Numbered from the stretch's first letter, positions 35,330 through 44,393 are shown. The stretch: 64,000 nucleotides of DNA from Pseudomonas brassicacearum (GCF_000585995.1 NZ_CP007410.1:3003430-3067429), one strand, 5' to 3'. Notes: generated from the sequence alone by a model not told the origin. Program-made: numbers and translations.

Positions 35330-36122
35330 GGGTAGCCTCCATTCGGCTGAAGGCCAGTGTCGGCACGTCCACGATGCTGGAGCCTCCGTCGGCCACCAAT
35401 GTCGCGCCCGTGATGATTGAGGCGTGTGGCGACGCCAGGAAGCGGCAGACATGGGCAATTTCTTCGGCGCTGGCGGGCCTGCGCAGCGGTACGTCGGCGC
35501 AGACCCGGTCGTACGCCTGTTGCAGCGTCTCGCCATGAAACTTCATCAGTACCTGCATTTCCTCGTCGGCCATTGGCGTACGCACCCAGCCTGGACAGAC
35601 CGCGTTGACCCGCACGCCTTTGGGTCCATAGTCCCGTGCCAAGGAACGGTTGAGGCCCAGCAGCGCATGCTTGGTGGTGGTGTAGCCGCAGACCCCGGGT
35701 CCAGCCGCCAATGAAGCGATAGACGCGATCAGCACGATGTTGCCGGCGCTTTCCAGCAGCAGCGGCAGGCAAGCCCGGGCACTGTAGAACGCACTGTCGA
35801 GATTGCTGCGCACGGCCGCTTCCCAGGCCGCCGGGCTGGTCTCGGTGGCGCTGCCCAAGCCCATGCCGCCAGCGCAGGCCAGCAGCACATCGATCCGGCC
35901 AAAGCGCTCGCGGATCTGCGCGACGAAACCGTCCCAGGTTGCCGGGCAAGCCGCATCACCCGCCAGCACCAGGCCGCCGATCTCCTGGGCCAGTTGCTCC
36001 AAGGGGTCGCGGCGTCGACCAATCAACACCAGATTGGCACCTTCGCCAGCATACAACCGGGCGCAGGCGGCACCGATGCCGGTGCCCGCTCCGGTGATCA
36101 CGATGGTGGGCAAATCAGACAT
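35322..36122 (-). CDS. Short-chain dehydrogenase/reductase (SDR 2)
   Basis: A 266-residue SDR. The cofactor motif is TGAGTGIGAACA, with Arg residues after strand 2 (IGRRRD) that suggest NADP(H). The active site has Ser in LIASIASL and Tyr-x3-Lys in GYTTTKHA. It starts at ATG 36122, inside the end of the moaF-like gene (8-base overlap). A redox pair SDR1/SDR2 with different cofactors may invert or oxidise a hydroxylated side chain (inference). Confidence 0.88.
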   Translation of the reverse strand: MSDLPTIVITGAGTGIGAACARLYAGEGANLVLIGRRRDPLEQLAQEIGGLVLAGDAACPATWDGFVAQIRERFGRIDVLLACAGGMGLGSATETSPAAWEAAVRSNLDSAFYSARACLPLLLESAGNIVLIASIASLAAGPGVCGYTTTKHALLGLNRSLARDYGPKGVRVNAVCPGWVRTPMADEEMQVLMKFHGETLQQAYDRVCADVPLRRPASAEEIAHVCRFLASPHASIITGATLVADGGSSIVDVPTLAFSRMEATHA

Positions 36123-36936
36123 CGGGATAGTCCGTGCTGTTAAGTACCTGGCAGTAGGAACTGACCGGAAAATTGGAAAACTCATCGAAGGACGTACCGG
36201 CGTAACCGAAGATCTTGCCGTCGCTGCGGTGCTGTTGCATGTCGATCAGCACCAGGCCCAGGGTCGGGATGATCTTTTCTCGCCACACGAACAGGTACAA
36301 CTGATCGGCGATCTTGTAGGTGTCGCAGCGATCGGTGTCGCACAGGCCTTGCTCAACGCCTTTGAGGCACTGCCACGAGTAGAACTGGTCGTTGAGGTAA
36401 ATGTGTTCGTAGACTTCACTCGGGCTGTAGCGATACAGGTTGCGCAGCCCCACCAGTTCGGTGGTCGGTGCGTGGGGGCAGAGCCCTTGCTGCCAAGGCC
36501 GGTCGAGGCTGCCGTGGAGGAATTCCACCTGGACTGATGTCAGGGGCTGACCCGCCAATGCGCGAGCGTAAAGGCCTTCGCGCGTTTGTTCCTGGTCGGG
36601 CATGCGGCCGATGACAGCGGTGAACGCCGCGTTGGCGGTATCGAGTACCAGGCTCACCGACCAGGTTTGCGCGCCTTCGCGCTTGATGAAGTCCACCAGG
36701 TACAGGCCTGGGCGCACCGAAGTGGCCCGATAACTCGCCGTGCCGCTGGAGTGTCCGTCAGCGGCGCTCCAGGACAGGCTGTCCTGTTCGAAGCGGTGCT
36801 CGATCTGCCAGCCATTGGCGAAATTCAGGGTGAAAGTCTTGCCCTTCAGGTCGGCCAGGTTTGGCAGGATGAAGGCTTCTGGGGCAAAGCCATCGGCCAG
36901 GGCGCCGACGGTGATCCAGTCTGTAGGTGTGCTCAT
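36115..36936 (-). CDS. MoaF-like protein
   Basis: A 273-residue protein resembling MoaF of the Klebsiella monoamine regulon. Conserved-looking stretches are LKGKTFTLNFANGWQIEHRF in the N-terminal calycin-like half and YKIADQLYLFVWREKIIPTLGLVLIDM in the C-terminal half. It is not a molybdenum cofactor gene despite the name. The catalytic role is uncertain. It lies between a LuxR-type regulator and two SDRs with short gaps, so it is probably part of one transcript. Confidence 0.75.
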   Translation of the reverse strand: MSTPTDWITVGALADGFAPEAFILPNLADLKGKTFTLNFANGWQIEHRFEQDSLSWSAADGHSSGTASYRATSVRPGLYLVDFIKREGAQTWSVSLVLDTANAAFTAVIGRMPDQEQTREGLYARALAGQPLTSVQVEFLHGSLDRPWQQGLCPHAPTTELVGLRNLYRYSPSEVYEHIYLNDQFYSWQCLKGVEQGLCDTDRCDTYKIADQLYLFVWREKIIPTLGLVLIDMQQHRSDGKIFGYAGTSFDEFSNFPVSSYCQVLNSTDYPDV

Positions 36937-37021
36937 TGCAAGGCTCCGGTTTGGATGAGATAGCCACTCGGATCATGCGGTTCTGAGGCGCTGCGGGCTA
37001 TCAACCGAATGGTTGAAGCGA

Positions 37022-37681
37022 TTAGAGAAACAGTGCGCTGACCAACTCGGTACGACTGCTCACACCTACCTTGCGGAACAGGTTGATCAGGTGGGTCTTG
37101 ATAGTCGGCAAGCCTACATCCAGCTCCCGGGCCAATTGTTTGTTGCTCACGCCTTGGCGCAGCAGCCAGGCGATCTGGCGCTCCTTGGGCGTCAGGTCGC
37201 GCAATGGGTCCTCATGGGCGGGCAGGTGGGCGACAGCCAGTTGCAGCAGGGTTTGCAGTGCGGTGAGTTGGGTCAATTGCTGGCTGGTGAAGACGCCTTG
37301 CTCGGCGGTGCGCAATAACGAAATGGCGGCTTGAGGCCGGCCGTCCCGATGGGCGAACACTTCCACGACATCCACCACGCCGTAGTGCTGCAGGAAGTTG
37401 CGATAGCGCTGGCTGTCCCGCACCGGTTGACGGGCCATCGCCAGGCCCAGCGGCACCACGGCCAGGTCATCGGACACGCAGTGACGCGGTTGCAGTGGGT
37501 CGAACTGGCGATAGTTGTCCAGATAGTCGCGGTGCATCTCGCCGCTCATGCCGTGCAGGCTGAAGTCATGGGCTTGCAGCTGCCGGTCAACGCAGTAGAA
37601 GGCCGCCCGGCTGGCGGGGATGAGTTGGGTGAACGCGTGCAGGCAGTGGCCGGCGATGTCCTGGGTGGGGATGACGTTCAT
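37022..37681 (-). CDS. LuxR-family transcriptional regulator
   Basis: A 219-residue regulator. The C-terminal HTH (about 155-215) is LTPKERQIAWLLRQGVSNKQLARELDVGLPTIKTHLINLF. The N-terminal 150 residues form an unassigned ligand-sensing domain, without the receiver motif of NarL-type regulators. The start is ATG 37681 (MNVIPTQD), preceded by GGCAGGG; ATG 37699 is also possible. It is embedded in, and probably controls, the surrounding amine/aromatic set. Confidence 0.85.
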   Translation of the reverse strand: MNVIPTQDIAGHCLHAFTQLIPASRAAFYCVDRQLQAHDFSLHGMSGEMHRDYLDNYRQFDPLQPRHCVSDDLAVVPLGLAMARQPVRDSQRYRNFLQHYGVVDVVEVFAHRDGRPQAAISLLRTAEQGVFTSQQLTQLTALQTLLQLAVAHLPAHEDPLRDLTPKERQIAWLLRQGVSNKQLARELDVGLPTIKTHLINLFRKVGVSSRTELVSALFL

Positions 37682-37735
37682 GGTCTGAAACCCTGCCATC
37701 AAAGGGCTGCCGGAGGGGCCGGCAGCCGGGTCGGG

Positions 37736-38101
37736 TCAGACTACCGCGAAGTAGTGCTTGACGAAACTTTCGCTGACCACTTCCCACAGCACGGGCGTGC
37801 CCTTGGTCACGAACCAACTGTCGCCGGCCTTGTAGCGGGTGCTCTGGCCGGTGGCTTCGTCGGTGAGCACCACTTCGCCGGTGACCACGGTGGCTTGTTC
37901 GGCGAATGGATAAACCATCCGGAACTTGCCTTGGGTAGTCCCGAAGTAGGCGCTGCTCACGGCATCGTTCGGCGCGCCGAAGGTCATTTTGCCGAAGGCT
38001 TTGACTTCGCCTTCGAGAATTTGCGAACCCAGGTCGGCGACGGTGCCCCAGGCGTCCAGATCGGACAGTTGGATGTCTTTTTCGAGGGTGATGAGGGACA
38101 T
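37736..38101 (-). CDS. Small cupin domain protein
   Basis: A 121-residue single cupin of the ureidoglycine-hydrolase-like group (cupin_3). GKFRMVYPFAEQATVVTGEVVLTD carries the first conserved strands and YKAGDSWFVTKGTPVLWEV the second. The metal-binding histidines of motif 1 are largely absent, so it may bind ligand without catalysing redox. AGGAG is about 10 bases before the ATG. This type of cupin commonly accompanies FAD amine oxidoreductases like the gene next to it. Confidence 0.82.
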   Translation of the reverse strand: MSLITLEKDIQLSDLDAWGTVADLGSQILEGEVKAFGKMTFGAPNDAVSSAYFGTTQGKFRMVYPFAEQATVVTGEVVLTDEATGQSTRYKAGDSWFVTKGTPVLWEVVSESFVKHYFAVV

Positions 38102-38151
38102 GGCAGGTGACTCCTGATGATGGAAAAGGGAATAGGGAAAAGGACTGGCCG

Positions 38152-39450
38152 TCAGCGACGGCCGTTCCAGTACCCCGACAGCTGATGCCAGGACTTGCCG
38201 GCGGTCAGCAGCAGCGGGCGGATGGCGTCTTTGCCAATGATGGTGGGGCGATGGATCGAGCTGACCAGGTCGTAGCGCGCCGAGCCTTCGCTCATGCCTT
38301 CGGCCAACACTTTGCAGATGATGTGGCTCGGGGTGACGCCAAAGCCTGAGTAGCCCTGGACGAAAAACGCGTTGCTGCGCCCGGGCAGGGTGCCGATTTG
38401 CGGGAACAGGTTCGGGCTGCACGCCATCGGGCCACCCCAGGCCAGGTCGATCTTCACGTCCTTCAGGTACGGGAAAATCTTCAGCATCAGGCGCCGGTTC
38501 CAGGCCTTGAGGTCTTGGGGAATGTGCTCCACCAATGGCGTGGCGGCACCGAACAGCAGGCGGTTTTCGTTGGTGACGCGGTAGTAGTCGATCACCGGGC
38601 GAATGTCGCTGTAGGCACCGCGAATCGGGCTGATGCGCTGGATCAGCTCGTCCGACAACGGCTCGGTCATCATCTGGAAGGCGTAGGTGTTAATGGTTGA
38701 GCGATGCAGCTCAGGTTCCAACTTGTTAAGGAAACTGTCGCAGGCCCACAGCAACTTGCTGGCCTTGACCGAGCCGCGCCCGGTCCGCACAGTGATGCGC
38801 TCGCCGTAGCTGACCTCCAGGGCCGGGCTGTTTTCGAAAATCCGCACGCCGTGGCTGACCACCGCCTTGGCTTCACCCAGCAGCAGGTTCAACGAATGCA
38901 CATGCCCGCCGCCCATGTGCAGCAAGGCGCTGCTGTAGGCCTTGGAGCCAATGATCTGCTGCACCTCGGAGCCACCGAGAAAGCGGATCTCGTGCTTGCT
39001 ATTGACCGACTTGAAGTCTTTTTCCCAGGCTCGCAGGGTTTTTTCCTGGCGAGCGTTGAAGCCCATATAGCCGTAGCCGTGGCAGAAGTCGGCATCGATG
39101 GCGTACTTGGCGATACGGTCCTTGATGATGTCGGCGCCCAGGTCGCTGATCTCGAAGATCTGGCGCAGGCCCTCTTCACCGACGTCCTTCTTGATTTTTT
39201 CCAGGTCATGGCCGATGCCGGCCATGATCTGCCCGCCGTTGCGCCCGGTGCCGCCGAAGCCCAGGTACCGGGCCTCCAGGACCACGATGTTGGTGATGCC
39301 TTTTTCGGCGAGCTCCAGCGCGGTGTTGATGCCAGAGAAGCCACCACCAATCACCACGACGTCGGCTTCCACGTCCTGTTCCAGGGTAGGGAAGCTGAGG
39401 TTGTACTTCTTGGTGGCCGTGTAATAGGTGGGCGTTTCGATATTGATCAT
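38152..39450 (-). CDS. FAD-dependent amine oxidoreductase (PuuB/DAO family)
   Basis: A 432-residue flavoprotein. The Rossmann motif is VVVIGGGFSGINTALELAEKG (listed here in part), followed by the FAD contact YLGFGGTGRNGGQI. A C-terminal FAD-binding stretch is FFVQGYSGFGVTPSHI. It resembles gamma-glutamylputrescine oxidase and other DAO-type enzymes oxidising a primary or secondary amine to an aldehyde. The substrate here is not known; the neighbours suggest an aromatic amine. ATG 39450 follows CAGG. It is the first gene of the minus-strand set, 50 bases before the cupin. Confidence 0.85.
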   Translation of the reverse strand: MINIETPTYYTATKKYNLSFPTLEQDVEADVVVIGGGFSGINTALELAEKGITNIVVLEARYLGFGGTGRNGGQIMAGIGHDLEKIKKDVGEEGLRQIFEISDLGADIIKDRIAKYAIDADFCHGYGYMGFNARQEKTLRAWEKDFKSVNSKHEIRFLGGSEVQQIIGSKAYSSALLHMGGGHVHSLNLLLGEAKAVVSHGVRIFENSPALEVSYGERITVRTGRGSVKASKLLWACDSFLNKLEPELHRSTINTYAFQMMTEPLSDELIQRISPIRGAYSDIRPVIDYYRVTNENRLLFGAATPLVEHIPQDLKAWNRRLMLKIFPYLKDVKIDLAWGGPMACSPNLFPQIGTLPGRSNAFFVQGYSGFGVTPSHIICKVLAEGMSEGSARYDLVSSIHRPTIIGKDAIRPLLLTAGKSWHQLSGYWNGRR

Positions 39451-39762
39451 GACGCAACCTGACAAAGTGAAAGGAAACTCCGTTGCAACGTCTTCACAAA
39501 GCGCTGCACGCGATGGCCCTATTAAGGGGCCTGGTGGGGTCGCCTGTCTTGATCATCCGTGCCGGGGTATTTGACCGAGCACGCCATGGCGGTGAAATTT
39601 GCACCATGAAAAGTACAATCTTGGATCTGGAAGGTGCATTTTTTGCCCGTCTTCGATTGCCCATACTGGACCGGCCTTAATCATTGATCCCGCCGTATGC
39701 GCAACCTCAGGTTGCCGGACAAAGGCGGGATCGGTAGATGCCAATAATAAAAGAGCCCGTCC
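39451..39762. promoter_or_regulatory. Divergent control region, amine oxidase / hydroxylase
   Basis: About 310 bases between divergent operons, with no supported gene. It contains a nested inverted repeat: GATCCCGCC (39686-39694) with GGCGGGATC (39724-39732) outside, and the 15-base palindrome GCAACCTCAGGTTGC (39701-39715) inside. This is a good candidate for a dimeric regulator site or a leader hairpin. AATAATAA (39743-39750) directly precedes the AAGAG before the plus-strand gene and fits an Hfq/Crc motif. Confidence 0.5.
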
Positions 39763-40932
39763 ATGAAAAAGCCAAATCCGCTGCTCGAAGACCTCAAGCC
39801 CATCCTGCCGGTCATTGCCGCCAATGCCTTCCAGGCGGAAAAGGACCGGACCGTACCTGCCGAGAATATAGCCTTGCTCAAAAGCATCGGCATGCACCGC
39901 GCCTTGCAGCCGAAGCCGTACGGCGGCATGGAGATTTCCCTGCCGCAGTTCGCCGATTGCATCGCGCTGTTGGCCGGCGCCTGCGCCAGCACGGCCTGGG
40001 CCATGAGCCTGTTGTGCACCCACAGCCATCAATTGGCAATGTTCCCGGCCAAGACCCAGCAGGAAATCTGGGGCGATGACCCCGATGCCACCGCCAGCAG
40101 CAGCATCGCCCCGTTTGGTCGCACCGAGGAAGTCGAGGGCGGTGTGATGTTCAGCGGTGAAATGGGCTGGAGCAGCGGCTGCGATCACGCCGAGTGGGCG
40201 ATCATGGGGTTTCGCCGCAAAAATGCCGAGGGTGCCCAGGACTACTGCTTCGCGGTGTTGCCTCGCAGCGATTATGAAATCCGTGACGACTGGTTCGCGG
40301 TGGGCATGCGCGGCAGTGGCAGCAAGACGTTGATCGTCGACAACGCTTTCGTGCCGGAGCACCGCATCCAGAAAGCCAAGGACATGATGGAAGGCAAGTC
40401 CGGTGGGTTTGGCCTGTACCCCGACAGCAAGATTTTCTATTCGCCGTATCGTCCGTACTTCGCCAGTGGTTTTTCCACCGTCAGTCTGGGCGTGGCCGAA
40501 CGTATGTTGGAGGTCTTTCGCGAGAAAACCCGCACCCGCGTGCGCGCCTACACCGGGGCTGCAGTGGGTGCTGCAACGCCAGCGTTGATGCGTTTGGCCG
40601 AATCGACCCACCAGGTGGCGGCGGCTCGGGCGTTCCTCGAAAAAACCTGGCAGGAACACGCCGAACATGGCGAACGCCACGAATACCCCAGCCGTGAAAC
40701 CCTGGCGTTCTGGCGGACCAACCAGGGATATGCCACCAAGATGTGCATCCAGGCGGTGGATCGCCTGATGGAAGCCGCCGGTGGCGGCGCCTGGTTCGAG
40801 ACCAACGAACTGCAACGGCTGTTTCGCGATGCCCACCTGACCGGCGCCCATGCGTACACCGACTACGACGTCTGCGCGCAGATCCTCGGGCGTGAATTGA
40901 TGGGCCTGGAGCCTGATCCCACCATGGTGTGA
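39763..40932 (+). CDS. Flavin-dependent monooxygenase, C2 4-hydroxyphenylacetate 3-hydroxylase-like
   Basis: A 389-residue group D flavin monooxygenase with the acyl-CoA dehydrogenase fold. N-terminal helices are followed by GACASTAWAMSLLCTHSHQLAMFP, the beta domain GEMGWSSGCDHAEWAIMGF and a C-terminal four-helix bundle ending GRELMGLEPDPTMV. It resembles the C2 oxygenase of Acinetobacter HPA hydroxylase, which uses reduced flavin supplied by C1. The next gene encodes exactly such a C1 protein. It probably converts 4-hydroxyphenylacetate (or a related phenol) to the catechol entering the hpa pathway; hpaBC is absent from the window. Confidence 0.82.
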   Translation: MKKPNPLLEDLKPILPVIAANAFQAEKDRTVPAENIALLKSIGMHRALQPKPYGGMEISLPQFADCIALLAGACASTAWAMSLLCTHSHQLAMFPAKTQQEIWGDDPDATASSSIAPFGRTEEVEGGVMFSGEMGWSSGCDHAEWAIMGFRRKNAEGAQDYCFAVLPRSDYEIRDDWFAVGMRGSGSKTLIVDNAFVPEHRIQKAKDMMEGKSGGFGLYPDSKIFYSPYRPYFASGFSTVSLGVAERMLEVFREKTRTRVRAYTGAAVGAATPALMRLAESTHQVAAARAFLEKTWQEHAEHGERHEYPSRETLAFWRTNQGYATKMCIQAVDRLMEAAGGGAWFETNELQRLFRDAHLTGAHAYTDYDVCAQILGRELMGLEPDPTMV

Positions 40933-41003
40933 CCGTCCGTTCGCCGGGCCTTATCCCTAGAACAATAATCGAGGCCGTCGTCCGAGGCGGCCGGGAGTCT
41001 TGC

Positions 41004-41945
41004 ATGTCCAGTATTTGTGATACCGCTTTCGACACCCGCGCGTTCCGCCGGGCCCTGGGTAATTTTGCCACTGGGGTGACCGTGGTCACCGCGGCCGCTG
41101 AAGATGGCCGCAAGGTCGGGGTGACCGCTAACAGTTTCAACTCGGTGTCCCTGGACCCGCCGCTGATCCTCTGGAGCATCGACAAACGTTCCACCAGCCA
41201 TGGCGTGTTCGAAGCCGCCAGTCATTTTGCGGTGAACGTACTCGCCGCCGACCAGATCGACCTGTCGAACAACTTCGCGCGCCCCAAGGAAGACCGGTTC
41301 GCCGAGATCGAATTCGAGGCCGGCGAAGGTGGTGCCCCCGTGTTCGTGGACTGCTCGGCACGTTTTCATTGTGAGAAATACCAGCAGGTCGACGGCGGCG
41401 ATCACTGGATCATGATCGGCAAGGTCGTGGCCTTTGATGATTTCGGACGCTCGCCCTTGCTCTATCACCAGGGCGCCTATTCGATGGTGCTGCCCCACAC
41501 TCGCATGACCAAACGGGAAGAGGGCCAGTCCCCCAGCAGTCATTTCCAGGGCCGCTTGAGCCATAACCTGTATTACCTGATGACCCAGGCGCTGCGGGCC
41601 TATCAGGCCAGCTACCAGCCGCGTCAGTTGTCCACCGGCTTGCGCACCAGTGAGGCACGGATGTTGATGGTGCTGGAGAACGACGCCGGACTGAACCTTT
41701 GCGATCTGCAGCGGGAGGTGGCGATGCCGGTGCGCGAGATCGAGGAAGCCGTGGCCAACCTCAAGCGCAAGGGCCTGGTGAGCGATGAAGGCGAGCGGGT
41801 GCGCCTGACCGCCAAGGGCATCGATGAGACCGAAGGGCTCTGGGCGATTGCCAAGGAGCAACAGGACAAGGTGTTCGCCCAGTTCAGCGAGGAGCAGCTG
41901 GAGCATTTCAAGCAAGTGCTTAAAGGCGTGATCAAAGGCGCTTGA
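41004..41945 (+). CDS. Flavin reductase fused to a MarR-like domain, C1 component
   Basis: A 313-residue protein, the length of Acinetobacter C1. Residues 1-175 are a FMN-binding split-barrel flavin reductase (RALGNFATGVTVVTA, GVTANSFNSVSLDPPLILWS). Residues about 185-313 are a winged-helix MarR-like domain (LRTSEARMLMVLEND, MPVREIEEAVANLKRKGLVSDEGERVRLTAKG). In the Acinetobacter enzyme this domain is autoinhibitory and binds the aromatic substrate, which speeds flavin reduction. GGGAG lies 7 bases before the ATG. It lies 71 bases after the oxygenase on the same strand. Confidence 0.87.
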   Translation: MSSICDTAFDTRAFRRALGNFATGVTVVTAAAEDGRKVGVTANSFNSVSLDPPLILWSIDKRSTSHGVFEAASHFAVNVLAADQIDLSNNFARPKEDRFAEIEFEAGEGGAPVFVDCSARFHCEKYQQVDGGDHWIMIGKVVAFDDFGRSPLLYHQGAYSMVLPHTRMTKREEGQSPSSHFQGRLSHNLYYLMTQALRAYQASYQPRQLSTGLRTSEARMLMVLENDAGLNLCDLQREVAMPVREIEEAVANLKRKGLVSDEGERVRLTAKGIDETEGLWAIAKEQQDKVFAQFSEEQLEHFKQVLKGVIKGA

Positions 41946-41978
41946 GCTGAAAACTGCATTAAGGCTTGGCACTACCCC

Positions 41979-42107
41979 CTGTGGCGAGGGAGCTTGCTCC
42001 CGCTGGGCTGCGCAGCAGCCCCCTCCACGCCACGACCACAAATGACCTGCCTGACATCGCTATTGGGGCTGCTTCGCAGCCCAGCGGGAGCAAGCTCCCT
42101 CGCCACG
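41979..42107. repeat. REP inverted pair, family B
   Basis: CTGTGGCGAGGGAGCTTGCT and its inverted copy, with inner CTGCGCAGCAG and CTGCTTCGCAG arms. It lies after the C1 reductase gene and before hpaR. Confidence 0.85.
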
Positions 42108-42167
42108 GATGGAACTCAATCCTGAACCAGAGTGTTCAAGCAGATAGTCCGGTCCTGGCTGGAAGCT

Positions 42168-42196
42168 GTTAATATTTAGTTAACTCATTAACTAAC
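42168..42196. promoter_or_regulatory. HpaR-type operator before hpaR
   Basis: AT-rich stretch with GTTAAT (42168), the palindrome GTTAAC (42179-42184) and ATTAACTAA (42188-42196). The same GTTAAC elements occur in the hpaG/hpaA intergenic region. It lies 20 bases before the hpaR start, where binding would give autoregulation. Confidence 0.55.
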
Positions 42197-42216
42197 CCTC
42201 CTCGCGAACACTCCCG

Positions 42217-42639
42217 ATGCCCAAACCGCGCCAATCCTTGACCCTGACCCTGCTACAGGCCCGTGAAGCGGCCATGGGTTTTTTCCGGCCGTCCCTCAAT
42301 CAGCACGGTTTGACTGAACAGCAATGGCGGGTCATCCGTATCCTCAGCCAGCACGACGAGCTGGAAATCAATCGCCTGGCTGAGCTGGCCTGCATCCTCA
42401 AGCCCAGCATGACCGGCGTGCTGGTGCGGATGGAAGCGGCGGGCATGGTCGTGCGGCGCAAGGCCGAACAGGATCAGCGGCGGGTACTGGTGCGCCTGGC
42501 ACCGCAAGGGCAGGCGTGCTTCGACTCGATGAGCCAGAGCATGGAAGAGAATTACCAGCGCTTGCAGGACAAGTTAGGGGAGGAAAAGCTGCAGACCTTG
42601 CTGGGGTTGCTTAATGAGCTGAAGATGATCAGGCGCTGA
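42217..42639 (+). CDS. hpaR: MarR-family repressor HpaR (copy 1)
   Basis: A 140-residue MarR protein of the homoprotocatechuate repressor group. The winged helix includes LTEQQWRVIRILSQHDELEINRLAE, the recognition part ACILKPSMTGVLVRMEAAGMV and the wing EQDQRRVLVRL. It probably represses the hpaG...I operon until 4-hydroxyphenylacetate or a product binds. A near-identical paralogue lies at 51440, at the other end of the cluster. Confidence 0.88.
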   Translation: MPKPRQSLTLTLLQAREAAMGFFRPSLNQHGLTEQQWRVIRILSQHDELEINRLAELACILKPSMTGVLVRMEAAGMVVRRKAEQDQRRVLVRLAPQGQACFDSMSQSMEENYQRLQDKLGEEKLQTLLGLLNELKMIRR

Positions 42640-42644
42640 GATCC

Positions 42645-42762
42645 TTGTGGCGAGGGAGCTTGCTCCCGCTGGACTGCGCAGCAGGCCCAAAAAGTCTTGA
42701 GTTCACTGTCGGATTCAAGGGGGCCGCTTCGCGACCCAGCGGGAGCAAGCTCCCTCGCCACG
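42645..42762. repeat. REP inverted pair, family B
   Basis: TTGTGGCGAGGGAGCTTGCT and its inverted copy fill the convergent gap between hpaR and hpaI, where they can act as a bidirectional transcript end. Confidence 0.85.
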
Positions 42763-42777
42763 GGGTTTGTGGTGCTG

Positions 42778-43575
42778 TCAGTACACACCGCCAACCACAG
42801 GCTTTGGTGTGTCCTTGAACGTCGCCGCCAGGGTCTGCAACCCACGCATCAACACGGTCGTATCCACACCCACCGCCACAAACGCCGCGCCGAGTTCGAT
42901 GTAACGCCGGGCCAGTTTTTCATCGGCGCTGAGAATTCCTGCGGCTTTTCCGGCCTGGCGGATGCGGGCGATGGCGTCCTCGATGGCCGCTTGCACATCC
43001 GGATGGCCGGGATTGCCGCGAAAGCCCATGGATGCGCTCAGATCCGCCGGGCCAATGAAGACCCCATCCACACCGTCCACCGCCGCAATGGCATCCAGGT
43101 TGGCCAGGCCTTCGCGGCTTTCGATCTGCACCAGCAAACACATCTGTTCATCGGCCTTGTCGAGGTAGCCGGGGATGCTATTCCAGCGCGACGCCCGGGC
43201 CAGCGCGCTGCCGACGCCGCGTACGCCGTGGGGCGGGTAGTGGATGGCGCGCACCAGTTCGCGGGCCTGGTCGGCACTTTCCACCATCGGCACCAACAGG
43301 GTTTGCACGCCGATGTCGAGCACTTGCTTGATCAACGCGGTGTCGCCAACGACCGGGCGGATCACTGGCTGACTGGGGTAGGGCGCCACGGCCTGGAGCT
43401 GGCCGAGCAGCGTGCGCAGGTCGTTGGGCGCGTGTTCGCCATCGATCAATAGCCAGTCGAAGCCGGCATTGGCGGCCAGCTCGGCGCAGTAGGCGTCGGC
43501 CAGGCCCAGCCACAGGCCAATCTGTGCTTCACCGCTGCGCAGGCGTTGTTTGAAGGTATTGATAGGCATGTCCAT
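42778..43575 (-). CDS. hpaI: 4-hydroxy-2-oxo-heptane-1,7-dioate aldolase HpaI
   Basis: A 265-residue class II HpcH/HpaI aldolase that cleaves 4-hydroxy-2-oxoheptanedioate to pyruvate and succinate semialdehyde. Metal and substrate motifs are [23 protein letters not shown] (metal Glu) and [12 protein letters not shown] (metal Asp). ATG 43575 follows GGAGA; ATG 43569 is two codons further. Last gene of the hpa operon, 14 bases after hpaH. Confidence 0.95.
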   Translation of the reverse strand: MDMPINTFKQRLRSGEAQIGLWLGLADAYCAELAANAGFDWLLIDGEHAPNDLRTLLGQLQAVAPYPSQPVIRPVVGDTALIKQVLDIGVQTLLVPMVESADQARELVRAIHYPPHGVRGVGSALARASRWNSIPGYLDKADEQMCLLVQIESREGLANLDAIAAVDGVDGVFIGPADLSASMGFRGNPGHPDVQAAIEDAIARIRQAGKAAGILSADEKLARRYIELGAAFVAVGVDTTVLMRGLQTLAATFKDTPKPVVGGVY

Positions 43576-43589
43576 GAATCGGTCTCCAA

Positions 43590-44393
43590 TCAGACGAAAC
43601 GGCAAGCGATGGAACCGAGCATGTCGTAGTCGACATGGAAGGTGTCGCCCGGGTTGGCTGCCACAGGGCGGGTGAAGGAGCCACCGAGGATGATTTGCCC
43701 TGGCAGCAACGTCACGTCGTAGGCCGCCAGTTTGTTCGCCAGCCAGGCCACGCCTTTGGCCGGGTGATTGAGCACCGCCGCCGAAACGCCGGACTCTTCG
43801 ATCACGCCGTTGCGGTAGAGCACCGCCGGCACCTTGCGCAGGTCGATCTCGGTGGGACGCACCGCACGACCGCCCATGACCACGCCGGCATTGGCGGCGT
43901 TGTCGGAAATGGTGTCGAAGACCTTGCGGGTCGCTTTGGTCTGCGGATCGATTTGCTGGATGCGTGCATCGATGATTTCCAGTGCCGGGATCACCCACTC
44001 AGTGGCATCCAGCACGTCGAACAGGGTCACGTTCGGACCTTTCAACGGCTTGCCAAGGATGAACGCCAGCTCCACTTCCACCCGGGGCACGATGAAGCGC
44101 TCGAACGGAATGTCGGAGCCTTCGTCGAAGAACATGTCGTCCAGCAGCGCGCCGTAGTCCGGCTCGGTGATGTTCGACGAAACCTGCATCGCGCGCGAGG
44201 TCAGGCCGATCTTGTGGCCGACCAGCTTGCGGCCGTCCTGGATTTTTTGCGCCACCCAGGCGCGCTGGATGGCGTAGGCGTCTTCTATGGAGATCTCTGG
44301 GTGATCCAGGGAAAACTGGCGGACCTGCTCCCGTGAACGCTCGGCGTGGTCGAGGCGGGCGGCGGCTTGCTGAATAAGACGTTGATCGAGCAT
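43590..44393 (-). CDS. hpaH: 2-oxo-hept-4-ene-1,7-dioate hydratase HpaH
   Basis: A 267-residue hydratase of the FAH-related MhpD/HpaH group, adding water to 2-oxohept-4-enedioate, the step before HpaI. Conserved blocks are [28 protein letters not shown] (metal-binding Glu pair) and [15 protein letters not shown]. The length equals the E. coli enzyme (267). It follows hpaX by 12 bases. Confidence 0.95.
   Translation of the reverse strand: MLDQRLIQQAAARLDHAERSREQVRQFSLDHPEISIEDAYAIQRAWVAQKIQDGRKLVGHKIGLTSRAMQVSSNITEPDYGALLDDMFFDEGSDIPFERFIVPRVEVELAFILGKPLKGPNVTLFDVLDATEWVIPALEIIDARIQQIDPQTKATRKVFDTISDNAANAGVVMGGRAVRPTEIDLRKVPAVLYRNGVIEESGVSAAVLNHPAKGVAWLANKLAAYDVTLLPGQIILGGSFTRPVAANPGDTFHVDYDMLGSIACRFV

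Noticed and set aside
36115..36936. MoaF-like gene as molybdenum cofactor biosynthesis
   Set aside because: The name is shared by chance; the family belongs to the monoamine regulon and no molybdopterin gene is nearby.
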